Of a stretch of DNA of 64,000 nucleotides, positions 12,378-21,863 are shown piece after piece; positions within the stretch are counted from its first letter, which is position 1; each line of letters begins with the position of its first letter. A program made the translations under genes and the position numbers. The stretch is from Cladophialophora immunda (lineage: Eukaryota; Ascomycota; Eurotiomycetes; Chaetothyriales; Herpotrichiellaceae): assembly GCF_000835495.1 (NCBI RefSeq), contig NW_015622545.1, positions 2,496,777-2,560,776 of the forward strand. The letters run 5' to 3'. Under the pieces are notes generated by a model. That model was not told the origin of the DNA and made no database searches. It saw only the letters and a list, made by a program, of their open reading frames with translations.

Positions 12378-13232
12378 TGATGCGGGTGAAGGAACGATCA
12401 TCACGAAGCAAATGACAGGCACGAAAGACGAGTGATTGGCGTCGACTGGGTCTTTGACATTGTGCATTGGACTATTACTTCGATACCCTTTTGGTAGATG
12501 TATAGGAAATGAGTTAGCATGTTGTGAGAAATACAACCTACGTATGTGACTACCCGATCTGGACCTGAGTAAAGCATATTCTGGCTCGAAACAAGATTTG
12601 ATGGCTGAGAAGCGAGGCGATCGACGTGGGGGAAGATGCTGTGGTTGAAGGGCACGAAGGGGCGAGATGGAGACGCCACCAGACGCTTCGAGCGCCTTGT
12701 TTGCATCATGGCCCGGTCACCAACCAAAACACCTGCGATCGCCCGCCGCAAACCTGCATGAGCACCTCCTCGACACCGCCAGGCACACTCTTCTCTTGTC
12801 CCTCACCCGTGCTATCCATATTGTTGTCCCTTTGCATTTTCTTGTTACGCATCGCCAGTATATAGCTTGATGGACCATGCTCCCACCGTCCACGTTCCAT
12901 CAACATTCCTTTTGAGTCACCCGAAGCCTGCAGTTTCCGCTTTGCGACATTCGACCGCCACATGCCACGCCGAGCCTAGGCCGTGTCCTACGAGACCTCG
13001 ATTGTCGGCCGCTCCTATTAGTAGAAGGACTAGATGAGTTGTTGCTGTTGCTAGTGTTGCGACTCGCATTGCTCCATCGCCGGGTCCTCGTCTGCAACTA
13101 ACATACAACCTGATGGTTGCCTCTGAATAATACCCGATATACTCCTCTCAGCCTGATCACCGTCTATCCTATATATCCTTCGGCCTGAAACATCTCTGAT
13201 CACCCCGCCTCTCCCATTGATCATCGCCTGCG
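12378..13232. other. Intergenic, upstream region of the F-box/WD40 gene
   Basis: No gene recognised. This contains the 3' flank of the acyltransferase gene and a CT-rich leader immediately upstream of the next ATG. Confidence 0.5.
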
Positions 13233-16067
13233 ATGGCTCCCTTCCGTCTCGACGAAGGCTTCTCGGAGGATGCGTCGAGTCAAGATGATCACGGGCGCAT
13301 GTCGGCTGCCACAGCTTCCCGCTTTCAAGAATGGGTCATGGCACAAAATGAACTGGCACGTGCCGAGATTGCATACGAAGTCTTGCGAACACTACGCACC
13401 TCAAACATCGCGGCTGTGGTCGAGAGGCTGACGCCGCTCCTGCATATCGACCCGCTGGAGAAACTACCTCCAGAGATCACCTCACAGATATTCTCCTACC
13501 TGGACGCTGAGACCTTGATGATTGCTTCTCTCGCATCAAAGCTATGGAGGGCACGTATCATGGACACGATGTTGTGGCAAGACCTGTACAAGAAGGAGGG
13601 ATGGGGTCTGGACACCAAGGAGGTCAGACAATTTGAGAGCGCCCTCGCGCGACACGAGTTGAAAAAGTCAAGATCGCCGCTCTCGGGACAGCCTCAGCTT
13701 AAGAAACGAGCAACATCTGACTGGTTGGAGTCAAGAGGGCGTAAGGTTTCTGCGGACGTCTCTCAGTGGCGAGAGCAGCATGGAGTGATAGAGGCCGACA
13801 CCGACATGCAATCCGAGTCGACTGATGACCAGGAAATGCAAGATGCTCCCACCAGCATTCATAACTCTCCCCAGCGTCCAAACAAGAGACAAAGTGCAGA
13901 TTCGGGCGACGAGATGGACTGTTTGTCAGATGCAATCCCCGGAGATGATGCTCGTTCAGGGAGCAGAGGCGTCAGCTCCCTCGACCCTCCGATCAAGACA
14001 CGACTCGTCACCTGTGATGGTAATGGCGAGGAAAAACTCAACTGGGTTCATCTTTACAAGCAGCGCCAGAAGCTTGAACAGAACTGGACCAAGGGTCGCT
14101 ATACTCCCTTCCAGCTTCCTCATCCTTCATATCCGAACGAAGCGCATACCGAGTGTGTCTACACTGTCCAGTTCTATGGGAAATGGCTGGTAAGTGGCAG
14201 TCGAGACAAGACATTACGAGTTTGGGATCTTGAGACCCGTCGGTTAAGAGGGAAGCCTCTGTCTGGTCACTCTCAATCAGTTCTATGTCTCCAGTTCGAC
14301 CCGACTGAGAAAGAAGATGTCATCATTTCCGGCAGTAGTGACGCTAGTGTCATCATCTGGCGATTCTCAACAGGCCAGAAGATCCACGAAATCCCCTCCG
14401 CGCATGAAGAGTCCGTTCTAAACCTGAGATTCGACCAACGTTATCTGGTCACCTGTTCGAAAGATCGACGCATTAAAATCTGGAACCGAAAAACGTTGAC
14501 CGCTACGGATAATGACTATCCGGAGATCAAACGCGAGAGTCAAGCACGGGCGCCGTCATACATCGTCAATACCGCGGAAATGGAGCCCTCTCTCTTAGAA
14601 GCCAGACTCGCCAACGGCCAGATCCGAGCTCTCAAACCATACATGCTTCTGCTGACCCTCGAAGGACACAGTGCCGCCGTCAACGCCATTCAGATCAACG
14701 GCGATCTCATTGTGTCTGCCTCGGGTGATAGACTCATCAAAGTCTGGAATGCCAAGGATGGCAGGCTGCTCCGAACGCTTCAGGGACATCAAAAGGGCAT
14801 CGCTTGCGTGCAATTTGACAGCAAGCGAATCGTCAGTGGGAGTAGTGACAACACCGTGAGGATATATGACCCTTTTACCAGCGCCGAAGTGGCAGAGCTT
14901 AAGGGGCACACGAACCTTGTGCGCACTATACAGGCTGGGTTTGGTGATTTGCCTGGAAGTGATGAGGAGGACCCGGCCAAAGCAAGAGCGGCCGAGAGGA
15001 AATACCTCGAAGATCTTATGCAGGGAAATATTGTCGAGGACAGAGGGCACAGTCGACGCGTAAGGAGTGGTACGGAGGGAACGTCTCGACTCGCACTGGG
15101 TTCTAGATTACCACCAGGCGGAGGTGGCAGCAAATGGGGCCGGATTGTCTCGGGCTCATATGACGAGACCATCATCATATGGCGCAAAAACGCGTCGGGA
15201 GATTGGGTTATTGGACAGGTGCTGCGTCAAGAGTCGCCGTCTCAGAACCAGGACAATCACTCTCGGCCACGACACGCTGGTGTACAGCAGCCTCCGCCAT
15301 TGGTAATGCATCCTCCTCTCAACTTGCCTGCGATGCCCCCTCCGCCGCCTTCTGCTCTCCTGATGAATCACCGACTACCGCCTATTGTCAACCCCAATGC
15401 TGCTCGCGAAGTTGTAACCGAAGCCATGAGCATAGGGAGGGTGCTAAATGGGTCTGCCGGCCCTGGAGCTCCGCAGAACGGTCTGAATCTCACTAGCAGC
15501 TTCAGCTCCAGCTCTTCGATCATCGGAAGCAGTGCACAAGCTCTCATACAGGCTACTGCGACGCACGCCCAGGCGGCTGTCTCTCAGATTGTGCAGAATG
15601 CCATCACCCAAGCACGGTCACAGCAAACACAGAATCAGCAGTCATCGAATGCTAATGCTGGAGCGTCAACGAGTGGTCAACACCAAACGCAGCAGCAGCC
15701 GCAGCAGCCGCAGCAGCAACAGCAACAGCAACAACAGAACCCTCTTCCACATCATCCTGCTCCTCTTCACCCTCAACCAGGAACATCTCCCGCAGTTGCG
15801 GCAGCGCAACAACAATTAGCTCAACAACAAGCACAGCAACAGCCGCTCCAGCCTCAAGCTCCAGCCAACAACCAACTTGCCGCTGGCAATGCAGATGCGA
15901 ATGCCACGAACGGGGCGAACCAATCATCGGTCTCCCGCGTGTTCAAACTGCAATTCGACGCCCGTCAAATCGTGTGCTGCTCACAAGACAGCCGGATTGT
16001 GGGGTGGGACTTTGCCAACGACGACCCCGAGATCATTGAGGCCTGTAGGTTCTTCGTCGGGCCGTGA
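13233..16067 (+). CDS. F-box and WD40-repeat protein
   Basis: Probable substrate receptor of an SCF ubiquitin ligase. One intronless ORF of 944 codons. An F-box lies at about residues 70-125 (LEKLPPEITSQIFSYLDAETL with MLWQDLYKKEGWG). WD40 blades run from about residue 307 (WLVSGSRDKTLRVWD) through GHSQSVLCLQFDP, AHEESVLNLRFDQ, GHSAAVNAIQINGD, GHQKGIACVQFDSK and GHTNLVRTIQ to RIVSGSYDETIIIWRK (about residue 650). Then comes a low-complexity segment of about 245 residues rich in Pro, Gln, Ala and Ser, with a polyglutamine run near residues 819-836. The final 40 residues return to a blade (VFKLQFDARQIVCCSQDSRIVGWDF). Pof1, Met30, Cdc4 and Pof11 share this architecture, and the sequence alone does not decide among them. 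Confidence 0.9.
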   Translation: MAPFRLDEGFSEDASSQDDHGRMSAATASRFQEWVMAQNELARAEIAYEVLRTLRTSNIAAVVERLTPLLHIDPLEKLPPEITSQIFSYLDAETLMIASLASKLWRARIMDTMLWQDLYKKEGWGLDTKEVRQFESALARHELKKSRSPLSGQPQLKKRATSDWLESRGRKVSADVSQWREQHGVIEADTDMQSESTDDQEMQDAPTSIHNSPQRPNKRQSADSGDEMDCLSDAIPGDDARSGSRGVSSLDPPIKTRLVTCDGNGEEKLNWVHLYKQRQKLEQNWTKGRYTPFQLPHPSYPNEAHTECVYTVQFYGKWLVSGSRDKTLRVWDLETRRLRGKPLSGHSQSVLCLQFDPTEKEDVIISGSSDASVIIWRFSTGQKIHEIPSAHEESVLNLRFDQRYLVTCSKDRRIKIWNRKTLTATDNDYPEIKRESQARAPSYIVNTAEMEPSLLEARLANGQIRALKPYMLLLTLEGHSAAVNAIQINGDLIVSASGDRLIKVWNAKDGRLLRTLQGHQKGIACVQFDSKRIVSGSSDNTVRIYDPFTSAEVAELKGHTNLVRTIQAGFGDLPGSDEEDPAKARAAERKYLEDLMQGNIVEDRGHSRRVRSGTEGTSRLALGSRLPPGGGGSKWGRIVSGSYDETIIIWRKNASGDWVIGQVLRQESPSQNQDNHSRPRHAGVQQPPPLVMHPPLNLPAMPPPPPSALLMNHRLPPIVNPNAAREVVTEAMSIGRVLNGSAGPGAPQNGLNLTSSFSSSSSIIGSSAQALIQATATHAQAAVSQIVQNAITQARSQQTQNQQSSNANAGASTSGQHQTQQQPQQPQQQQQQQQQNPLPHHPAPLHPQPGTSPAVAAAQQQLAQQQAQQQPLQPQAPANNQLAAGNADANATNGANQSSVSRVFKLQFDARQIVCCSQDSRIVGWDFANDDPEIIEACRFFVGP

Positions 16068-16244
16068 GCGACCACAGACGACGGAGAAAGGGAGATGGAC
16101 GGCTTGCTCTGGCATAGTCGACATCTTGGCAATATCGACAGCAGAGTATGCCTGGTGATACGATGCCGTCCACGAGGAAGAGAAGGAGCCATACAAAGGC
16201 AGAGAGCCTCTATATTTGGTGCCCCTCTCATTTGAGTGCGCTTT

Positions 16245-16260
16245 GGGGGGGGGGGGGGGG
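16245..16260. repeat. Poly-G homopolymer (16 G)
   Basis: Sixteen consecutive G residues on the + strand about 180 bases past the stop of the F-box/WD40 gene. Exact length is prone to sequencing error. Confidence 0.85.
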
Positions 16261-16549
16261 TTCATACTGCAGGGCCCTGGAACAAAGCATGGCACGGACC
16301 AAAAGGGGTCTCGAATTGGAGTCGTGGATTGGGAAACAGCCGTATAGCAAGCCAGGCTCGTTCAGCATATTCATATTCATGTACTGTGTCCTCACACGGA
16401 CCATGTACGACTCGGTCCGCATCGAACGGACATCGATTATAGTCATTCATGATTCCCCCTTTTCTTTAAGAGGTTACCTTTTGTTCCAAGTCCTTTAATG
16501 ATGGGTATCTCTATCTCTTTTATTTCTCTAGCTTGTATTCTATAACACG

Positions 16550-16583
16550 GTAGGGTGTGGTGTGGTATGGTATGGTATGGTAT
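16550..16583. repeat. GGTGT/GGTAT short tandem repeat
   Basis: Pentamer-like repeats, beginning with two GGTGT-type units and continuing with three or four GGTAT units, in noncoding DNA between two convergent genes. Confidence 0.8.
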
Positions 16584-16699
16584 CTTTTTGTTGTGTGCGG
16601 TTCTATTTCTACTCGTCCGCTTTGAAACGCACGTACATACATGCATACAGCCATAGGCGTCTCGCCCGGGTGGGAGATGAAGCTGATGAGGACGACGAC

Positions 16700-16722
16700 G
16701 GTGGTGGTGGTGGTGGTGGTGT
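16700..16722. repeat. GGT trinucleotide repeat
   Basis: About seven and a half GGT units in the same convergent intergenic region. The preceding GAC triplets extend the trinucleotide periodicity. Confidence 0.85.
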
Positions 16723-17013
16723 GACACCGAATGCAACTTTCCTCCAGCATCAGCCGTCGAGGCTCGAGCGATTTGTTGAGGGGGGATTGCGGCCCCGAGT
16801 CCAGAACAGGGGGTCCGTGTGCAACAAGTACATCTAATTCTGGTTCCCATTGCCATGTCCGTCTCCAGCTTCGGAGTGGGCGCGTGGAAAGCGGGTTGGG
16901 TGTGCACACAGACTGGCTGATTCCTGGTTTTCACGCCTCTCTTCTTCTGACGCTCCGCCCGCCTTGCTCCCACTTGGTGTGTGCAGGGGCCTTATCAGCC
17001 AACACCACTCCGA

Positions 17014-18365
17014 TCAGGAAGCGTGCATGTGGACCAGATCCGCAGCCTTCCTCGCCTTACTGGTGCTGGAAGACTTCCCTCTCCTCTTCTCTTCCTCTCG
17101 GGCCTCGGTTTCCCGAGCGTCCCGCTCCTCGCGCCGTCTGCGCCACTGCCACTCCCACAGCACGGGGAGGAATGACCACAGGTCGAACTCGGGCCAGAGC
17201 ACGTCCAGAAACACAATCTGCGTCGACTCGTGACATTGCCAGAGCATGAAGTCGCTCAGCCGCGACACGCCCGAGGTGCGGATGAGGAGGTCAATGGGCG
17301 GGCAGCTGGCCGTGTATGTATGGGATGTGAGGGTGGCCGGCGTGATCAGTTCGGGCGAAGGGTATGTGGGGGTCTGCTGTGCAGGCTTTTGTGGTGAGGT
17401 TAGTGGTTGCAGCGGTGGTGAGGGAGACGTGAGCCCGTCGTCGTGATGCAGGGTTGTTGAGGTCGAGACGGATGAGGCGTCGTGGTCGCGGTCAGACGGG
17501 TCGGGGGAGTAAGACGACAGGCTCGTTGTGCTCGACGACGGCGACTGCATGTCCACTCCAGGTGGTGATAGAAATGTTCTCGACGCGGTGGGATTTGGTG
17601 CTGTTTGTTGGGACAACTGTTCGGACCATATCGTACTGGCGATCCTCTCCTCCGTGAATGGGCTTCTTCTCCCCTTGCCATTGATGTCTTCTGGTAGCGG
17701 CGTGGTCCACTCCTCCACCGTGCTCCGAATGGCACTCGTGATTTCTTCCCTCGAGGTGTATGGAAAACACACGTTCAGGACACAGTTCCCTTCATTTCTG
17801 CTCGTCATTTCCACCGCTTTATCCACCGCCTCCAGGACATCCGGCTTGATCAGTTCCCGTTGGCCTAATACGCGTATTCTCGCACCGTAGCGGTCCAACA
17901 GTTCGCCGTGTTGGACGAGCTGTTTGAGCTTGATTTTGGCCATGGACATAAGAGCGTCAACCTCGTACTTGCTGCGCTTGAAGTTCTCGATGCTGAAGGC
18001 ATATATCGTCACGGTGTGCACGCCGGATTTGTAGCATACTTCCAGTATCTATCATCGTAGCATTGTCAGCTCGATCCATCACCCACAAGAGACCCAACTC
18101 ATATGCGGAAAGGCAGCTGAGCCCACACCATCGGCTATCATACCTTTGCCAGTGCTTCGAAGCCCAGATTATGCCCCTCGACAGTCTCAATCCTGTTGTT
18201 CTTTGCAAATCGTCGATTTCCGTCCATGACAAACGCAACATGTCGAGGCACAGGGCCCTGGCGGAGAGCGCCGATTAAGAGCTCGCGCAGTTGGTTGAGG
18301 GCCCATTCTGCAGGCGGTGAGGAGAGGAGCCATTGGCGAAGGTTGGATATATGACGGTGTGGCAT
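17014..18365 (-). CDS. RER2: cis-Prenyltransferase, dehydrodolichyl diphosphate synthase (Rer2/Srt1 type)
   Basis: Elongates farnesyl diphosphate with isopentenyl diphosphate in cis to make the dolichol precursor for protein glycosylation, at the ER or lipid droplets. Two exons (18365-18144, 18048-17014) give 418 residues. The catalytic Asp lies in VAFVMDGNRRFA (D48), then EGHNLGFEALAKIL, TIYAFSIENFKRS, the RIRVLGQRELI strand and LLIRTSGVSRLSDFMLWQ, which carries the conserved RxSG...W block, followed by VLWPEFDLW. Between the third block and RTSG is an extra Ser/Thr/Pro-rich segment of about 120 residues (about 190-315), which explains the length relative to about 290-340 for yeast enzymes. 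The first in-frame ATG gives MPHRHISNLRQWL. Upstream in-frame codons have only a TTG. The C-terminus is Arg/Lys/Glu-rich. Confidence 0.92.
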
Positions 18366-19316
18366 GGCGGCAATGTCAGAGAACTGGTGAGCGTTCTGAA
18401 TACGGAGGAAGGGAGTGAATCCTCGACGAGGCGGAGGTGGTTTCAACTCATGGACGCTGCAGGTTTCGGGGAATTGCTTCGGCGTTGAATGAGGGCTGGG
18501 TGCGGTCACCAGCGATGGGGACACAGTATGCAAATTCGAAGTACAGAGTTAGGCAGCCGAGGAGTTTTCGAGAAGAGTGCGAGGCATTCCTTGGACACAA
18601 AAAGGAAGGTTGCTTCGCCTACAAGCTTCTGTTGAGGTGTTGCGTGGCTTGGAGTGTCGACAAGTTGGTAGAGTTGCGCCAGCTGCGGGCCTTATTGGCG
18701 GATTGTCACTTGTATGGACACCAACGAGATGCTGCTGTGCGTACCCCGTTCATGTACCCGTTATGGCTGAGTACTTGGACTTTTTTGGGGGGGGGGGGTT
18801 CCGGATTAACTATATTCCGTCACAGACAATGTCATTGCCACTGTGCTGCTTCTTGCCCGCGGGTTCAACGGAGCCGTCTATTCCAGAGCGAGTTATTTTG
18901 CGATTTCACGAAAGCCACTGTATTTATTATTCTTGGGGCATTCTTTGCCTTTCTTATTTGAAACCCGCCGACCAGGAATATACTCCTTTGTGCTCGCCAG
19001 ATGACGCGCCGAAAATGCACATTGTCCTCGATATCCATGCCAAAATGATCTCGGTTCTTGATCTTGACACCATATCCAAGGTGAAGAAAGATGACAACTA
19101 CCATGTCGTCCTCCTTCTCCGGGTTGGCTCTACGTCGGCGAGTCACCGAAATATGATTGGCCTGCACTTCGACAATTGGCTGAGCCAGTTGGCATTGCCT
19201 TACTGGCTGTTCAATTCACCATAGGAAACCGTATTTCAGCCTTACATAGGCATTGTGCTGACCCTGCGTTGAATTCTCAATCAAGGGCATCTCCAACACA
19301 ATATCGGCTCTCTATA
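18366..19316. promoter_or_regulatory. Divergent upstream region of prenyltransferase and deaminase genes, with 12-G run
   Basis: The two genes face away from each other here, so both promoters are expected. The 5' end of the deaminase coding region probably begins inside this stretch, near 19230 or earlier. A run of 12 G at 18787-18798 follows a run of six T. Confidence 0.5.
18787..18798. repeat. Poly-G homopolymer (12 G)
   Basis: Twelve consecutive G residues, preceded by six T, in the divergent intergenic region. Confidence 0.85.
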
Positions 19317-21275
19317 ATGCAGGACGGGAAGACCCTCCGGACGGCCAAACCCAACAGCTCTATATGGAAAGGTCTCTCAGAAGATGCTTTTCGTCGTACA
19401 GCCATTGCCCTTTCCCGAGCCACGAACGGCGTCCCGGTCGACCCAAAAGACTGGTGGTCCACTACGACTGACAGAGACAGCCTACCTTCTCCGACCACAT
19501 GTCGCTTGCTCTCTTTCCACACGGAGCAAAGAGTAGCTGATGATTTCGCATTCATATCAGCTGCTCAAGAAGGAGCGGAGAGCGTAGCGGCGGTATGCAT
19601 TGAGGAGATTCGTGAGCCCCCGGGACTTGTCTTTCGTCTCGCTGCAAATGAAGGGATACGCACAGAGATTAGGACTGCCGTGGAACAAATCTGCGATTCT
19701 CTGATGTCTTGTGCGTCGACTGGTAGGCACATCTTACTTTTGTGAGCCTGGTTGTTGTGCTCTTCTCATTGCTCAAAAGATACCTCGCTGGCAGACTGTA
19801 TCTCGACAACCAGAAGATTAGTACTCGAACTCTGCCATGTGCGTATCGTCTCGCGGATACGACTGTTTCTTGGGCATCATCCTTCTCGCTATCATGGGGG
19901 TGCCATAACGGCCAGTCCAGAAGTCAAGAACACTCTGAGCCGCATGCGAACCACGGCGTCAACGCCAGTTGCCGTAGCTTTAGTCAACCGGATATCCAAG
20001 CTGAAAGCAAAATTCGAAAATATCCTACGCTTAGACAGCCTTCATATAGCCCATGAGCTAGAGGAGTGTGTTTACGAGTGCTTTTGTATCACCACGTCCG
20101 ATGGCCGTATGCCATTTCGGACCACTTTACAAGAGGCCGGATTCGATTCTCAGAAGTGGTTTAACAATAAATTCATTATGCAAATCGACAAGGTCGGAGC
20201 GTATCACAGAATTCCCGAGACTCTAGCAAGAGAGGCTCGTAGAAGAAAGACAAGACCACTCTTCTCGAGCATTAGGCTCGAATATATCAATCCATACCGA
20301 CCAGTACAGAGCGCGATATCACTTTCGGGGAAGAAGGTTAACTGCCATGTGCATGCAGAAGTACAGATGGTCATTCACTACATTCTCGAACCGGCGTCAA
20401 ACACGCCTCGAATTATCGGGACAAGCAAAGCAGCGTGTTTTCTTTGCCATCTATTCATTACCGAGCACAAGATGTTTGGCGTGTCAGCATGGCATGGGCG
20501 TCTGTTCGACCAGTGGACTATTCCCGACCTTGCGGAGTATAGCTCCGCGAATATCACCACATTGAGAGCAACAATACAAGGAATGCACCACAAATGCGCC
20601 CAACTTATCTCGACAAGCCACCCGCGGCGGCCTTACCCTCTGACTAGCAGACACAATCTGCGGGATCTTCCCAATTTCTCACCCGCATCAACGATCCCAA
20701 GCATGAGATTTGACCAGGCACCAAGCCTGAGCAGGGCCGTTTCCACGGTCGCAGAGGGACATCCGGTCAGCGCTCCTTCCGTCCATGCATCCGGATCACC
20801 AGCTTCGTCAGTTCTTCGTGAACCAGACGTTAGCGAACGGCTATCAGCTGCCGACAGTCCGGAAACACCAGAACCGTCGAATCATGCACTTGAGTCAGAC
20901 GTCGTTGTTGAAAGTAACAATGCTGGAGCTCCGGTGCCCGAAACCCACGATCTCAGTGGCGGGCGCCAAGGGGTCAGCTCAAGTACATTAGTTTCCTCCA
21001 CAGGGGTTTTCCACCTTCGTCCCGGCAGGCCTCGAGTTATCGAATTTCCGCATGTTAATATCCTTGCCGAGATCGAGTCACCTGCGGTGGGGGTTCTCAC
21101 CTTGAAAGCAGACAACGAAATGAATATACATTCCGGAAGTCGGGTTATCAATCTGGAAGACCTCAGAGAAGGGGATGAGGCCAGCTTCGAAAAGCGAGAT
21201 TCTGAGTCTTCCATTGTGCTCCGGTTCCAGAAAGGCGGCGTGAGTGCGTGTTGTCTGGCCCTGGAGTGGGTTTAA
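19317..21275 (+). CDS. OTT_1508-like fungal deaminase-fold protein
   Basis: Member of the cytidine-deaminase-like superfamily, fungal OTT_1508-like clade. Two exons (19317-19722, 19780-21275) give 633 residues from the first ATG. The zinc site is visible as CHVHAEVQM (H327, E329) and TSKAACFLCHLFI (C355, C358), the H(A)E...CxxC pattern of the fold. The nearby HGRLFDQWTIP block is also typical. The N-terminal part (DAFRRTAIALSRATNG, QRVADDFAFISAAQ, VAAVCIEE) matches the helical region that precedes the deaminase in fungal members. The last 200 residues are Ser/Pro-rich, ending in a short beta-rich segment. The substrate is unknown; such proteins have been proposed to act on nucleic acids or in conflict systems. 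The true start is probably further upstream, because the frame stays open and family-like (ISALHRHCADPAL) back to about 19230. Confidence 0.8.
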
Positions 21276-21863
21276 GCAATAATTTTGCCAATGGTACTGC
21301 ACAGAGGGATCAAAAGGCAGCAGCGCTGGTCCTTGCATCTGAACTTGATCAGGCCGTGAATAATTCGGCCTTCTTTCTCGGGGTTTGCGCCCTCCGGTGC
21401 AGCACCGCACAATGACCGCTTCCTGATCACCCGTAGGCACAATCTGAGCAAGCAAATCATTGTAAAGAGAGCCGTAATGAGTCAGTCGGCGTGTTCTGTA
21501 GAATGAGGTGTAGAATGGCGGAGGCGGAAGCAGTGGAGTGGGAAGGCTTGGCGCGAGGCATAGACGTCACGTGCGTATTATCACCTGCTCGCTGGGTGGC
21601 GAGGAATGGGGCAAGCCGGAAGCTGCAGCGGGCGCTGCTTCTCATCATCTCTCTGCGCTTCCATTTCGCCCATCACCATCACCGCCCGCCAGCCTGCCTG
21701 CCAAACATCCCTCTCTCTCAAGAGCCAAGGCGTGGCAAGTCAAGATATTCCTTTGATTGTCTCTTTCTTTTGAGTTGGTTCTTTTTCTTCATACTGCTTG
21801 TCTTATTGAGAGTCTCTTTTCCACGTTTCATCAGCGGCCTGTTGGCGCCGCTCAATCCCGACT
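21276..21863. other. Intergenic, upstream region of the i-AAA protease gene
   Basis: No gene seen. The last 200 bases are CT-rich, consistent with a fungal promoter and 5' leader. Confidence 0.5.

Larger units (their letters stand above)
16068..17013. other. Convergent intergenic region with simple repeats
   Basis: This lies between the 3' ends of the F-box/WD40 gene and the prenyltransferase gene. It carries a 16-G homopolymer, GGTAT-type and GGT-type tandem repeats (listed separately) and no credible gene. Confidence 0.6.

Noticed and set aside
18577..19224. 215-codon plus-strand ORF before the deaminase gene
   Set aside because: It crosses the 12-G run and has no recognisable domain. Only its 3' part overlaps the likely true 5' end of the deaminase gene, in another frame.
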